Assembly (NCBI RefSeq): GCF_900105655.1
Contig: NZ_LT629787.1
Location: 806,001-870,000 of the forward strand
Length of the DNA stretch: 64,000 nt
Direction of reading: 5' to 3'
Source of the DNA: Halopseudomonas salegens
GTDB taxonomy: Bacteria; Pseudomonadota; Gammaproteobacteria; Pseudomonadales; Pseudomonadaceae
Positions 40,994 to 50,362 of the stretch are shown piece by piece; within the stretch, counting starts at the first letter, position 1, and every line of letters begins with the position of its first letter. Below the pieces are notes generated by a model. It did not search any database and was not told where the DNA came from. It saw only the letters and a program-made list of their open reading frames with translations. Position numbers and translations under genes: made by a program.

Positions 40994-42235
40994 ATGTTGA
41001 AAAAGATTCCTGTCAGCCAGGTGCGCGAAGGTATGTTTGTGCACAAATTCTGCGGCTCCTGGCTGCAGCACCCCTTCTGGTCCAGCAAGCTGTTGATTGC
41101 CGACGCAGCGACCCTCGCAAGGATCCGCGCCTCCTCAATCAAAGAACTGATTATTGATCTGTCGCGCGGCTGTGATGTGGCGAGTGACCCGCTGGTACCC
41201 CCGTTTGAGCCCGACGCCGATGCTGATTCTACGGTGATTGCCGGTAACCACTTTGTTGATATGGCCAGCCAGCAAGCATCGCCGTCCGTGCTGCCGACTT
41301 CTTTTACTGAGGAAATTCGTCAGGCCCGAGATATTGTCAATCGGGGTAAAGAGGCAGTCATTACCATGTTCGCTGATGCTCGACTGGGGCGAACGCTGGA
41401 AACTGCAGGCCTGAATGAATTGCTTGATGACATGAGTGCTTCAATATCGCGTAACTCCCATGCCTTGATCAGTGTGGCCCGAATAAAACGCAAGGATGAA
41501 TACACTTACCTGCATTCGGTGGCTGTTGCGGCGATGATGATCGGTATGGCCAGGCAGCTGGAACTGGATGAAGAGACGACCAGGCTGGCCGGCATGGCCG
41601 GTTTGCTGCATGACCTGGGCAAGGCAATGACCCCGGAGGACATTCTCAACAAACCGGGAAAACTGACCGATGAAGAGTTTGCCGTGATGCGTGAGCACCC
41701 GGTTCTGGGGCATCAGTTGCTGCAGTCCTGGGCGGGGGTGCCCGAGGCTGTGCTGGATGTGTGCCTGCATCATCATGAAAAGGTTGATGGGTCGGGCTAC
41801 CCCTGGCAGCAGTCTGGTGAGCAAATCAGCTTGCTCTCGCGCATCGGTGCGATTTGTGACGTGTATGATGCGGTAACCTCTAACCGGCCATACAAGGCAG
41901 GCTGGGATCCGGCCGTTTCCATCAGTCGCATGACCAGTTGGCAAGGGCATTTTGATTCAGCCCTGTTGCAGAGCTTTGTTCGTATGCTGGGTATTTATCC
42001 GGTGGGGTCGCTGGTCAAGCTGGCTTCAAACCAGCTGGCGGTTGTGATCGAGCAGCATGCTGGCTCGTTACTGACGCCAAAAGTGAACGTATTTTATGCC
42101 ATCAAGTTACGGCAGAAGATTGCGGTCAAGACTCTGGATCTGGCTGATAACCAGATAGATGACCGGATTGTCAGCCGCGAGAACCCGCAGGACTGGGGGT
42201 TGCAACAGCTCGAAAAGCTGTGGTTGCCAGACTGA
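40994..42235 (+). CDS. HD-GYP domain c-di-GMP phosphodiesterase
   Basis: A 413-residue protein with an N-terminal DUF3391 region (VSQVREGMFVHKFCGSWL) and a C-terminal HD-GYP phosphodiesterase domain: HSVAVAAMMIGMARQL, GLLHDLGKAMTPEDILNKPG, MREHPVLGHQLL, CLHHHEKVDGSGYP and GAICDVYDAVTSNRPYK, with all metal-binding His/Asp residues present. It would hydrolyse c-di-GMP and links to the PilZ receptor nearby. Start ATG 40994; upstream in-frame codons look non-coding. Confidence 0.92.
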   Translation: MLKKIPVSQVREGMFVHKFCGSWLQHPFWSSKLLIADAATLARIRASSIKELIIDLSRGCDVASDPLVPPFEPDADADSTVIAGNHFVDMASQQASPSVLPTSFTEEIRQARDIVNRGKEAVITMFADARLGRTLETAGLNELLDDMSASISRNSHALISVARIKRKDEYTYLHSVAVAAMMIGMARQLELDEETTRLAGMAGLLHDLGKAMTPEDILNKPGKLTDEEFAVMREHPVLGHQLLQSWAGVPEAVLDVCLHHHEKVDGSGYPWQQSGEQISLLSRIGAICDVYDAVTSNRPYKAGWDPAVSISRMTSWQGHFDSALLQSFVRMLGIYPVGSLVKLASNQLAVVIEQHAGSLLTPKVNVFYAIKLRQKIAVKTLDLADNQIDDRIVSRENPQDWGLQQLEKLWLPD

Positions 42236-42270
42236 TTGACCGGGAGCTGGGTGATGCAGGGGAACAGGAA

Positions 42271-42304
42271 GGGGAGGCAGTGGGCTGCCTCCCCTCGTTT
42301 TTCA
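42271..42304. terminator. Terminator between the HD-GYP gene and ahpF
   Basis: GGGGAGGCAG, loop TGGG, then CTGCCTCCCC followed by TCGTTTTT: a strong hairpin with a T tract reading rightward from the HD-GYP gene. It lies just past the ahpF stop as well. Confidence 0.88.
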
Positions 42305-43891
42305 GGCCGAGACCGATTCTGGCTGGTCAGTCCTGGTGTCAGCCGGGTCCGCGGTGCGGATCAGATGATCAAAGGCAGCCAGCGCCGCCGTCGAACCTCC
42401 GCCCATGGCGACAATGATCTGCTTGAACGGCTCGGTAGTCGCATCCCCGGCGGCAAATACACCGGGTACGGACGTTTCACCGCGCGCGTTGATCTCGATC
42501 TCACCGAATTTGCTCAGCTGCAAGCCGCTGTCTTTCAGCCATTCGGTATTCGGGATCAAGCCAATCTGTACGAAAGTGCCGGCCACATCCAGTTGCTTGC
42601 TCTCACCAGTGACGCGATCGGTATAGGTCAAGCCAATGGCTTTCTTGCCATCGCCACGCACTTCGGTGGTTTGAGCGTTCTTGATAATGGTGATGTTGGC
42701 CATTGAGCGTGCCTTGCGCTGGAGCACTTCATCAGCGCGCAAGGTATCGGCAAATTCAAGTACGGTGACATGCTCGACAATACCAGCCAGGTCGATCGCT
42801 GCCTCGATACCCGAATTACCGCCACCAATCACGGCCACACGCTTGCCCTTGAACAAGGGGCCATCACAATGCGGGCAATAGGCAACGCCCTTGCCGCGGT
42901 ATTCACGCTCACCGGGCACATTCATTTCACGCCAGCGCGCACCGGTGGACAGAATGACGGCCCGGCTGCGCAGGGTGGCGCCGTTTTCCAGGCCGATTTC
43001 CACATACTCACCACTTTTCAGCGAGCTGGCTTTCTGTTCGGTCATCAGGTCAACATCGTATTCCTTGACGTGCTGTTCCAGCTGGGCCACCAGTTTCGGA
43101 CCTTCGGTGTAGGATACCGAGATAAAGTTCTCGATCCCGAGGGTGTCCATTACCTGGCCGCCAAAACGCTCAGCCACCACACCAGTGCGAATGCCTTTGC
43201 GTGCTGCATAGATGGCTGCAGAAGCACCCGCCGGACCACCCCCTACGACCAATACGTCATAGGGGGCTTTCTGGTTCAATTCCATCGACTTGCGCTTGGC
43301 GGCACCGGAGTCGATCTTGTTGACGATTTCGGCCAGGGTCATGCGACCACTACCGAAGGATTCACCATTCAGGAAGACGGAAGGCACGGCCATGATCTGG
43401 CGCTCTTCGACCTCATCCTGGAACAGGGCGCCATCGATCATCACGTGAGTAATGTTCGGATTCAGCGTCGCCATCAGGTTCAGGGCCTGCACTACGTCAG
43501 GGCAGTTCTGGCAGGACAGTGAAATATAGGTCTCGAAGTGAAACTCGCCCTTGATGTTGCGGATTTGCTCCAGCAGCGCCGGGTCCGCCTTGGACGGATG
43601 GCCACCGCTTTGCAGCAGGGCCAGCACCAGCGAGGTGAACTCGTGACCCATGGGGATACCGGCGAACTCGACGCGCGGTTCGGTGCCCTGCGCGGCGATA
43701 CCGATACTCGGTGTGCGCTTGGCTGTACGGTTGATCAGGCCGATCTTGCTCGACATCTCGACAATCTCGACCGCCAGGTCACGTAATTCGTTGCCCTTGG
43801 GACTGTCATCCACGGACACGCTGATCTCGATCGGATTAACGATGTGCTGCAGGTACGTGTCCAGTTGCTTCTTCAGGTTGGCGTCCAACAT
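42302..43891 (-). CDS. ahpF: Alkyl hydroperoxide reductase subunit F
   Basis: AhpF passes electrons from NADH through FAD to AhpC. The protein has about 529 residues: N-terminal tandem thioredoxin-like folds with the redox pair in LSCQNCPD, then the FAD/NAD domains ([19 protein letters not shown]), the CxxC in VAYCPHCDG and GDGGNSG-type [14 protein letters not shown]. The start ATG 43891 matches the family N-terminus [14 protein letters not shown]. It follows ahpC with a hairpin between the two. Confidence 0.96.
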   Translation of the reverse strand: MLDANLKKQLDTYLQHIVNPIEISVSVDDSPKGNELRDLAVEIVEMSSKIGLINRTAKRTPSIGIAAQGTEPRVEFAGIPMGHEFTSLVLALLQSGGHPSKADPALLEQIRNIKGEFHFETYISLSCQNCPDVVQALNLMATLNPNITHVMIDGALFQDEVEERQIMAVPSVFLNGESFGSGRMTLAEIVNKIDSGAAKRKSMELNQKAPYDVLVVGGGPAGASAAIYAARKGIRTGVVAERFGGQVMDTLGIENFISVSYTEGPKLVAQLEQHVKEYDVDLMTEQKASSLKSGEYVEIGLENGATLRSRAVILSTGARWREMNVPGEREYRGKGVAYCPHCDGPLFKGKRVAVIGGGNSGIEAAIDLAGIVEHVTVLEFADTLRADEVLQRKARSMANITIIKNAQTTEVRGDGKKAIGLTYTDRVTGESKQLDVAGTFVQIGLIPNTEWLKDSGLQLSKFGEIEINARGETSVPGVFAAGDATTEPFKQIIVAMGGGSTAALAAFDHLIRTADPADTRTDQPESVSA

Positions 43892-43927
43892 ATGCGTGTC
43901 CTTGTGTGAACAGGTAAAATTCAGGCG

Positions 43928-43980
43928 TAAAAAACCCGGCCCGCCGGAGGCAGCGCCAGGGCGCTGCAACGGGCCGGGTT
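43928..43980 (-). terminator. Terminator or attenuator between ahpC and ahpF
   Basis: On the minus strand AACCCGGCCC pairs with GGGCCGGGTT, with a second hairpin GCAGCGCC/GGCGCTGC inside, followed by TTTTTTA. It directly follows ahpC. It probably reduces ahpF expression relative to ahpC, as expected from the higher need for AhpC. Confidence 0.88.
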
Positions 43981-43992
43981 GCTGGGCAGGTC

Positions 43993-44556
43993 TTAGATCT
44001 TGCCGACCAGATCCAGTGACGGAGCCAGAGTTGCGTCGCCTTCTTCCCACTTGGCCGGGCAGACTTCGCCCGGGTTGGCGCGAACGTACTGGGCTGCCTT
44101 GACCTTGCGCAGCAGGTCAACGGCGTTACGGCCGATACCTTCTGAGGTCACTTCAACGGCCTGGATGATGCCATCCGGGTCAACGATGAAGGTGCCACGG
44201 TCAGCCAGGCCCATGTCTTCGCGCATGTTGTCGAAGTTGCGGGTGAGGGCGCCAGTCGGGTCACCAATCATGGTGTACTGGATCTTGCCAATGGTTTCCG
44301 AGCTGTCATGCCAGGCTTTGTGGGTGAAATGGGTGTCAGTGGACACCGAATAGATTTCTACACCCATCTTCTGGAATTCGTCGTAGTAGTCAGCAACGTC
44401 GCCCAGTTCAGTGGGGCAGACGAAGGTGAAGTCAGCGGGATAAAAGAAAAATACCGCCCACTTGCCTTCGATATTGGCATCAGTGACTTCGATGAATTCG
44501 CCAGCCTTGTAGGCTTGTGCTTTGAACGGTTTTACCTTGGTATTGATTACAGACAT
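43993..44556 (-). CDS. ahpC: Alkyl hydroperoxide reductase subunit C (peroxiredoxin)
   Basis: A 187-residue 2-Cys peroxiredoxin reducing organic peroxides and hydrogen peroxide. The peroxidatic cysteine is in [13 protein letters not shown] and the resolving cysteine in [11 protein letters not shown] near the end. It is read first from the OxyR-controlled promoter and followed by ahpF. Confidence 0.97.
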   Translation of the reverse strand: MSVINTKVKPFKAQAYKAGEFIEVTDANIEGKWAVFFFYPADFTFVCPTELGDVADYYDEFQKMGVEIYSVSTDTHFTHKAWHDSSETIGKIQYTMIGDPTGALTRNFDNMREDMGLADRGTFIVDPDGIIQAVEVTSEGIGRNAVDLLRKVKAAQYVRANPGEVCPAKWEEGDATLAPSLDLVGKI

Positions 44557-44634
44557 ATAAAACTCCTTGGTTAGGGGTTGGCAATGTGATGTGGAAGTCA
44601 GGCTTATAGTAAAGCGGGCGCTCCCATACTAAAA

Positions 44635-44671
44635 ATAAATTTAGGCTAAATGATGGATAGGCAATCTCTAT
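44635..44671 (-). promoter_or_regulatory. OxyR-type operator upstream of ahpC
   Basis: Four tetramers spaced by exactly seven bases: ATAA (44635), CTAA (44646), ATAG (44657) and CTAT (44668). This fits the OxyR consensus ATAG-N7-CTAT-N7-ATAG-N7-CTAT at 14 of 16 positions and lies 79-115 bp before the ahpC ATG. It implies peroxide induction of ahpCF. Confidence 0.78.
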
Positions 44672-44707
44672 TCGTCAGGACGAAAGAAATCACCGTGCCT
44701 TTTGCCT

Positions 44708-44747
44708 ACCCTTGATAAGTGGGTTCGAACCCTGTTTATTCAAGGGT
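44708..44747. other. Compact nested hairpin upstream of moaA
   Basis: ACCCTTGATAA (44708) pairs with TTATTCAAGGGT (ending 44747) with one bulged base, and encloses the perfect palindrome GGGTTCGAACCC (44721-44732). It sits in the divergent spacer between ahpC and moaA, about 110 bp before the moaA start. It could be a regulatory RNA structure, a protein-binding site or a degraded tRNA-arm-like remnant. Confidence 0.5.
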
Positions 44748-44856
44748 CCGGCAAAAAAACGGTTGTTATTGGCAGCTTATGACTGGACGACTCACCTTGC
44801 GACCAGCACGTCATTAACACTACAGTACGCCCAAGCATAGTTAAAAGGTATCACTT

Positions 44857-45858
44857 GTGGGTGAAGACAGTGTTTCGGCAGTTTTACAGGACGGGTTGGG
44901 GCGGCGAATCGATTACCTGCGTATCTCGGTAACCGACCGCTGCGACTTCCGTTGTGTCTATTGCATGGCCGAAGAAATGACCTTCTTGCCCCGCGATCAG
45001 GTTCTCAGTCTGGAAGAAATCGAGCGTCTGGCGCGGTTGTTCGTCAGTCAGGGCGTGCGCAAGATTCGCTTGACCGGTGGCGAACCGCTGGTTCGTCGTG
45101 GCATCGTTGATTTGTGCCAGCGCTTGAGTGCCATACCGGGCCTGGATGAGCTGGTAATGACCACCAACGGCTCGCAGCTGGTCAAACTGGCACAGCCGCT
45201 GGCCGACGCCGGTCTCAAGCGCCTGAACATCAGCCTGGACAGCCTGGATGCAGACAAGTTTGCCGCCATTACCCGTACTGGCCAGTTGCAGCAAGTGCTG
45301 GACGGTATAGCCGCCGCGCAGCAGGCGGGCTTTGAGCGTATCAAGCTGAATGTTGTGGCCTTGAGAGGCCGTAATGCCGATGAAGTGCCCGCGCTGGTTG
45401 ATTTTGCCTTGCAGCGGGGGCTGGATATCAGCTTTATTGAAGAGATGCCCTTGGGTGACGTTGGCCGCTCGCGTGCCGAAACCCTGGTGACCAGCGCCGA
45501 GCTGCGCGAGCAGATCGGTCAGCGTTATGGCTTGATCGATAGCGCTGAAAGCAGTGGTGGTCCGGCACGCTATGTACGTATTGAAGGTTTTCCGCAATCA
45601 CGCATTGGTTTTATCTCCCCGCACAGCAACAACTTCTGCGCCAGCTGCAACCGTGTACGCCTTACTGCCGAAGGCCGCTTGTTATTGTGCCTGGGGCATG
45701 AGAACGCCCTGGACATGCGCGCATTGGTCCGTGATAACCCTGACGATGAACCGGTATTGGATGCTCTGCAGCGAGCTTTGTATCTGAAGCCCGAGCGGCA
45801 CGAGTTTGACCCGGAAGAAGTCACCCTGGTGCGTTTCATGAATGCGACCGGTGGTTGA
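44857..45858 (+). CDS. moaA: GTP 3',8-cyclase MoaA
   Basis: MoaA is the radical-SAM enzyme that starts molybdenum cofactor synthesis from GTP. The 333-residue protein has [12 protein letters not shown] (the SAM cluster CxxxCxxC), [10 protein letters not shown], and the C-terminal cluster cysteines in [20 protein letters not shown]. The C-terminus ends in MNATGG; family members usually end in GG. GTG start with AAGGT upstream. No other moa gene is nearby. Confidence 0.95.
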   Translation: MGEDSVSAVLQDGLGRRIDYLRISVTDRCDFRCVYCMAEEMTFLPRDQVLSLEEIERLARLFVSQGVRKIRLTGGEPLVRRGIVDLCQRLSAIPGLDELVMTTNGSQLVKLAQPLADAGLKRLNISLDSLDADKFAAITRTGQLQQVLDGIAAAQQAGFERIKLNVVALRGRNADEVPALVDFALQRGLDISFIEEMPLGDVGRSRAETLVTSAELREQIGQRYGLIDSAESSGGPARYVRIEGFPQSRIGFISPHSNNFCASCNRVRLTAEGRLLLCLGHENALDMRALVRDNPDDEPVLDALQRALYLKPERHEFDPEEVTLVRFMNATGG

Positions 45859-45876
45859 GACTTCTCACCCCATCAC

Positions 45877-45890
45877 TTGATATGCGTCAA
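45877..45890 (+). promoter_or_regulatory. Anr/FNR box upstream of hemN
   Basis: TTGATATGCGTCAA matches TTGAT-N4-ATCAA at nine of ten conserved positions. It lies between the moaA stop and hemN, 64 bp before the hemN ATG, consistent with the known Anr control of hemN in pseudomonads. Confidence 0.8.
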
Positions 45891-45953
45891 CGTCAGTAAG
45901 GCACACAGCGTTTAGGCTTGCTCCTGATACGTCTTTGCTTGCAGGTTGCCGCT

Positions 45954-47336
45954 ATGTCCAATGCCATTTGCTGGGATGCCGAGCTGATCCGTCGATATGA
46001 TCAGGCCGGCCCACGTTATACTTCTTATCCGACTGCTGTGCAGTTTCATGATGGCATTTCGCCAACGGATCTGACCCGGGCGCTCGCCATCAGCCAGTCC
46101 GGGAAGCGTGATCTGTCGCTGTACGTGCATATCCCTTTCTGCGCCAATATCTGTTACTACTGCGCCTGCAACAAGGTCATCACCAAGGATCGCAGTCGTT
46201 CAACGGCGTACCTGGAAAGCCTGTACCGCGAGATCGATCTGATCAGCGCCCATGCTGGCCGTGATCAGGTGGTTGAGCAACTGCACTTTGGTGGCGGCAC
46301 GCCGACCTTTCTCAGCCACCAGGAGCTGCGTGACCTGCTGACCAAGCTGCGAGCGTCTTTCAATCTGCGGGACGATGACCTGGGTGACTACAGTATCGAG
46401 ATCGACCCGCGCGAAGCCGACTGGGCAACCATGGGGTTGCTACGGGAGATCGGCTTTAACCGGGTCAGTTTCGGCGTGCAGGATATCGACCCCGAGGTAC
46501 AGCGCGCAGTCAATCGCCTGCAAAGCCTGGAGCAGACCAGTCAGGTAATGGAAGCCGCCCGCGCTCTGGCCTACCGCTCGATCAATATCGATCTGATCTA
46601 TGGTCTGCCAAAGCAGCATCCGGAGAGCTTTGCGCGCACGGTGGATGCGATTATCGAACTCAAGCCGGATCGCTTGTCCGTGTTCAATTATGCGCATTTG
46701 CCTGAGCGCTTCCTGCCACAAAGGCGCATCAACAGTGAGGATCTACCCAGTCCGGCCGACAAATTGCGCATGTTCGAGCAGAGCATCAAACAACTGACTG
46801 ACGCGGGTTACCGCTATATCGGCATGGATCATTTTGCCCTGCCGGATGACAGTCTGAGCATTGCCCAGGAAACCGGTGAACTGCAGCGTAATTTCCAGGG
46901 TTACACCACCCATGGTCGTTGCGACCTGATTGGTCTGGGTGTCTCTTCAATCAGTCAGGTGGGTGATCTCTTCTGTCAGAATACGGCGGATATCAAACAG
47001 TATCAGGACCGAATCGACAGTGGCGAGCTGGCGACCTGTCGTGGCCTGGTCAGTAACGATGACGATCGCCTGCGGAGGGCGGTTATTGCCCAGCTTATCT
47101 GCCATTTCAGGCTGGAGTTTGCCGACATCGAGCGGGCCTGCCATATTCGTTTCCGGGACTATTTTGCGGAGTGCTGGCCGGTATTGCAGCAAATGCACCG
47201 CGATGGCCTGATCAATCTGACTGATCAGGGAATCGATATCCTGCCGGCCGGACGCTTGCTGGTACGCTCGGTCTGCATGGTCTTCGATGCCTATCTGGCA
47301 GTGGACAATCAACAGCGTTATTCACGGATTATCTAG
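45954..47336 (+). CDS. hemN: Oxygen-independent coproporphyrinogen III oxidase
   Basis: HemN makes protoporphyrinogen IX from coproporphyrinogen III without oxygen, using SAM. In the 460-residue protein the radical-SAM cysteines are in VHIPFCANICYYCACNK, followed by HFGGGTPTFLS, SIEIDPREADW and NRVSFGVQDIDPEVQ. ATG 45954 is used since the protein then starts like known HemN; the frame is open upstream. Anaerobic induction through the Anr box is expected. Confidence 0.95.
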   Translation: MSNAICWDAELIRRYDQAGPRYTSYPTAVQFHDGISPTDLTRALAISQSGKRDLSLYVHIPFCANICYYCACNKVITKDRSRSTAYLESLYREIDLISAHAGRDQVVEQLHFGGGTPTFLSHQELRDLLTKLRASFNLRDDDLGDYSIEIDPREADWATMGLLREIGFNRVSFGVQDIDPEVQRAVNRLQSLEQTSQVMEAARALAYRSINIDLIYGLPKQHPESFARTVDAIIELKPDRLSVFNYAHLPERFLPQRRINSEDLPSPADKLRMFEQSIKQLTDAGYRYIGMDHFALPDDSLSIAQETGELQRNFQGYTTHGRCDLIGLGVSSISQVGDLFCQNTADIKQYQDRIDSGELATCRGLVSNDDDRLRRAVIAQLICHFRLEFADIERACHIRFRDYFAECWPVLQQMHRDGLINLTDQGIDILPAGRLLVRSVCMVFDAYLAVDNQQRYSRII

Positions 47337-47433
47337 TGAACTGACGCTGCGGGTAAAAAAGGGACGGCGTTCAGAGCGCTTGATCGTGTAAACTTGGCCT
47401 TTGATCAGCAAGCTGCTTTATGAGGCCAACATT

Positions 47434-49170
47434 GTGTCATTGACTATTCTGGGTTTGTCCGGCGCCCTCAACCATGATCCTTCTGCTGCGTTGTATGTGG
47501 ACGGCAAATTAGTTGCCGCGGTGGAAGAGGAGCGCTTCGTCCGGGACAAGCACGCCAAGAATCGCATGCCCTATGAGTCCGCCAGGTTCTGTCTGGAGCA
47601 GGCGGGCATTACGCCGGCAGATGTCGACATCGTCACCATTCCCTTTGCGCCAATCAGTATTTTTGGCCCGGCCCGCTGGAAGTATGCCAAACGCTACTGG
47701 TATGCGCCGGACCGCGCTCTGGATGCCATCCTGATGGGTAACCGGCGCTTCAATCGCTACAAGAAGCGCATTGAATGGTGCCTGCTGCAGCTGGGCTTTG
47801 ATTTGAAGAAGGTCAAATTGGAGCCGGTTGAGCATCATCTGGCCCACGCCTCGAGTGCTTACCATTGCTCCGGCTTCCATGAAAAAACCGCGATTCTGGG
47901 TATCGATGGCAAGGGTGAATATGCCACCACTTTCTTTGGCTACGGCGAGAACGGCAAGATCCACAAGATCAAGGAGTTCTATGATCCGGACTCTTTGGGT
48001 GGCTTGTATGGCGCACTGACCGAATACCTTGGTTTTGAAATGCTCGATGGCGAGTTCAAGGTCATGGGTATGGCACCTTATGGCGATGCCGCCAAATACG
48101 ATTTTTCCCGTCTGGCCAAATTTGAAAAGGGCGAGCTGATCATCAACACCGATTACGCCAACGTGATCGGTTTTCGGCGCTACAAGGAAAAGGGCAAGGG
48201 CTATTATTTCTCACCCAAGCTCATCGAGTGGCTTGGACCCAAGCGCCAGGGCGACATCGCTGATGACCCCTATATTCACTATGCTGCCAGCATGCAGGCC
48301 TTGTTCGAGAAGCTGGCGCTGGAAATGCTGGACTATTATCTCGGTGATATCCTGCGCGAGACCGGAAAACTGGCCTTTGCGGGTGGTTGCGCCCTGAACG
48401 TCAAACTCAATCAGCGCATTATTGCTCGTCCCGATGTCAAGGAGCTGTTTGTCCAGCCAGCCTCGGGTGATGCCGGAACTGCAGTCGGTGCCGCCGCTTA
48501 TGTGTCGGTAAAAAATGGCGTGCCGGTCGAGAAGATGGAGCATGTCTATCTTGGACCCGGCTACAGCAATGAAGACGTCATTGCGGCCTGCGCTCGGCAC
48601 CCGAGCAAACCGCAATGGAAGCAGCTGGATGATGTGCCGGAATACATCGCTGAGGTACTGGCGGAGGGCAATCCGGTGGCCTGGCTACAGGGCCGCATGG
48701 AATTCGGCCCTCGCGCACTGGGTGGCCGTTCCATTCTGGGCTGCCCGAGTGCCAGCGGCGTTGCTGACCGAATCAACGAACAAATCAAGTTTCGTGAGCG
48801 CTGGCGCCCGTTCTGCCCTTCGATGATTGACAGCGTTGCAGCGCAAATGCTCAGTGTGGATCACCCTTCACCCTTCATGACCTTTACCTTCGAAGTCAAC
48901 GATGAGTGGAAGAATCGCGTTCCTGAGGTGGTGCATGAGGATGGTACGGCACGTGCCCAGGTGCTCAAGCGTGAATACAATCCGCGATATTACGATCTGA
49001 TGAAAGCGCTTGAACGTCTGACCGGCAACGGTGTAGCGCTCAATACTTCGCTGAACCGTCGCGGTGAGCCTATGGTGTGCTCGCCGACGGACGCCTTGAA
49101 CATGTTCTTTGGCTCTGACCTGGAGTATCTGATCATGGAAGATATCCTGGTGGTCAAAGAGCATGACTGA
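47434..49170 (+). CDS. NodU/CmcH-family carbamoyltransferase
   Basis: A protein of about 578 residues transferring carbamoyl from carbamoyl phosphate to a sugar hydroxyl. ILGLSGALNHDPSAALYVDG and VEEERFVRDKHAKNRMP start the N-terminal domain, the EHHLAHASSAYHCSGF histidines bind metal and ATP, and RMEFGPRALGGRSILG with REGEPMV-like RRGEPMVCSPTDAL belong to the C-terminal part. GTG at 47434 fits the family start. It opens the surface-sugar gene cluster and probably decorates O-antigen or a related glycan. Confidence 0.9.
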   Translation: MSLTILGLSGALNHDPSAALYVDGKLVAAVEEERFVRDKHAKNRMPYESARFCLEQAGITPADVDIVTIPFAPISIFGPARWKYAKRYWYAPDRALDAILMGNRRFNRYKKRIEWCLLQLGFDLKKVKLEPVEHHLAHASSAYHCSGFHEKTAILGIDGKGEYATTFFGYGENGKIHKIKEFYDPDSLGGLYGALTEYLGFEMLDGEFKVMGMAPYGDAAKYDFSRLAKFEKGELIINTDYANVIGFRRYKEKGKGYYFSPKLIEWLGPKRQGDIADDPYIHYAASMQALFEKLALEMLDYYLGDILRETGKLAFAGGCALNVKLNQRIIARPDVKELFVQPASGDAGTAVGAAAYVSVKNGVPVEKMEHVYLGPGYSNEDVIAACARHPSKPQWKQLDDVPEYIAEVLAEGNPVAWLQGRMEFGPRALGGRSILGCPSASGVADRINEQIKFRERWRPFCPSMIDSVAAQMLSVDHPSPFMTFTFEVNDEWKNRVPEVVHEDGTARAQVLKREYNPRYYDLMKALERLTGNGVALNTSLNRRGEPMVCSPTDALNMFFGSDLEYLIMEDILVVKEHD

Positions 49171-49201
49171 CGGGTTGATAGTGGAGTCAGTAGAGTAATT
49201 C

Positions 49202-50362
49202 ATGAAAAGGTATAAAGTGCTGCAACTGCAGCTTGACTTCAACGTCAAACAGCATTCATTTGCAGACTTGGCGGAACAGATTGTGCTGGCCCTGCCCACG
49301 GACGAGTTTGAGGTTGTGTCGGGTTATCTGTGTGGAAAACCGGAGAGCGGTGAACCTGCAAGCAAAGCCGAGCGCTCGGTGTATTTTGATTTTGATAGCA
49401 AGAGCTTGCGCGGATTAAGGATCAGAGCCTTGTGGAAGCTTTACAGGTACTGCAAGGCCGAGCAGTTTGACCTGATCATCGCCAATCGTTTCAAACCAAT
49501 CAGCATGCTGCTGATATTGCGGAAATGGCTCGGCAACTGTCTGTGTATCGGGATTTTTCATCGGATAGGTGATCTCGAGCGCCCATATCGCCAGCGCCAG
49601 ATCAGCCGATATGGGCGGCGTGGCTGGACGTTCGTTGGCGTCTCTGAAGCTGTGCGTGCCCATCTTGTCGATTACCAGTGCGGCTTCACCCCTGACAACA
49701 CCACGGCAATCACCAATGCCATTGATATTGATGAAGCCGTTGCTTTGCAGGTGTCGCGTGAAGAGGCCAGAACCCGTCTTGGCCTGTCTCGGGATGCGGT
49801 GATTATTGGCGCTGTAGGTCGTCTGGTACCGGTCAAGGGCCACAGCACCCTGATTGATGCTTTCGATAAAATCAGGGACAGATACCCCGACGCTCAACTT
49901 GCAATTATTGGCGAGGGCCGTGAAAGGGCCGAGCTGGAGAGCAGAATACATGAACGGGGCCTGGCCGGTCGGGTGCATCTGATCGGTTTTCGTGCCGATG
50001 CGTTACGCTATGTCCAGGCGTTTGATATCTGGGCGATGCCGTCCTGGAATGAAGGTCTGGGCCTGGCGTTGTTGGAGGGGATGAGTGGCAGTTTGCCGGT
50101 TATAGCCTCCGATGTGCCGGCCATGCGCCCATTGATTGAAGGGGCGGGTGGAATTGGATTCCCACCGGGCGATGTTGATGCCTTGTCCCGAGCTCTGGAA
50201 AACTACCTGGCGTTGACTGCTGCCGAGCGGAAAGAATTGGGTGAGAAGTCCTTTTCTTATGTGACCCGTCATCATTCGATACAAGCCTACCATCAAGCCT
50301 ACCTTGGCCTGGTCAGGACAACGCTGAAAGCAAAGTCTGTCGAGATAAAAAATGCCTGTTAA
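49202..50362 (+). CDS. Glycosyltransferase, GT4 family
   Basis: A 386-residue GT-B enzyme. GAVGRLVPVKGHSTLIDAF binds the nucleotide sugar, and EGLGLALLEGM has the E-x7-E motif of GT4 enzymes. It would act on the cytoplasmic face of the inner membrane, building a lipid-linked or core glycan. Sugar donor unknown. The end overlaps the next gene by 11 bases. Confidence 0.9.
   Translation: MKRYKVLQLQLDFNVKQHSFADLAEQIVLALPTDEFEVVSGYLCGKPESGEPASKAERSVYFDFDSKSLRGLRIRALWKLYRYCKAEQFDLIIANRFKPISMLLILRKWLGNCLCIGIFHRIGDLERPYRQRQISRYGRRGWTFVGVSEAVRAHLVDYQCGFTPDNTTAITNAIDIDEAVALQVSREEARTRLGLSRDAVIIGAVGRLVPVKGHSTLIDAFDKIRDRYPDAQLAIIGEGRERAELESRIHERGLAGRVHLIGFRADALRYVQAFDIWAMPSWNEGLGLALLEGMSGSLPVIASDVPAMRPLIEGAGGIGFPPGDVDALSRALENYLALTAAERKELGEKSFSYVTRHHSIQAYHQAYLGLVRTTLKAKSVEIKNAC

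Noticed and set aside
44721..44732. GGGTTCGAACCC as the T-arm of a tRNA gene
   Set aside because: No acceptor stem, anticodon arm or D-arm could be built around it.
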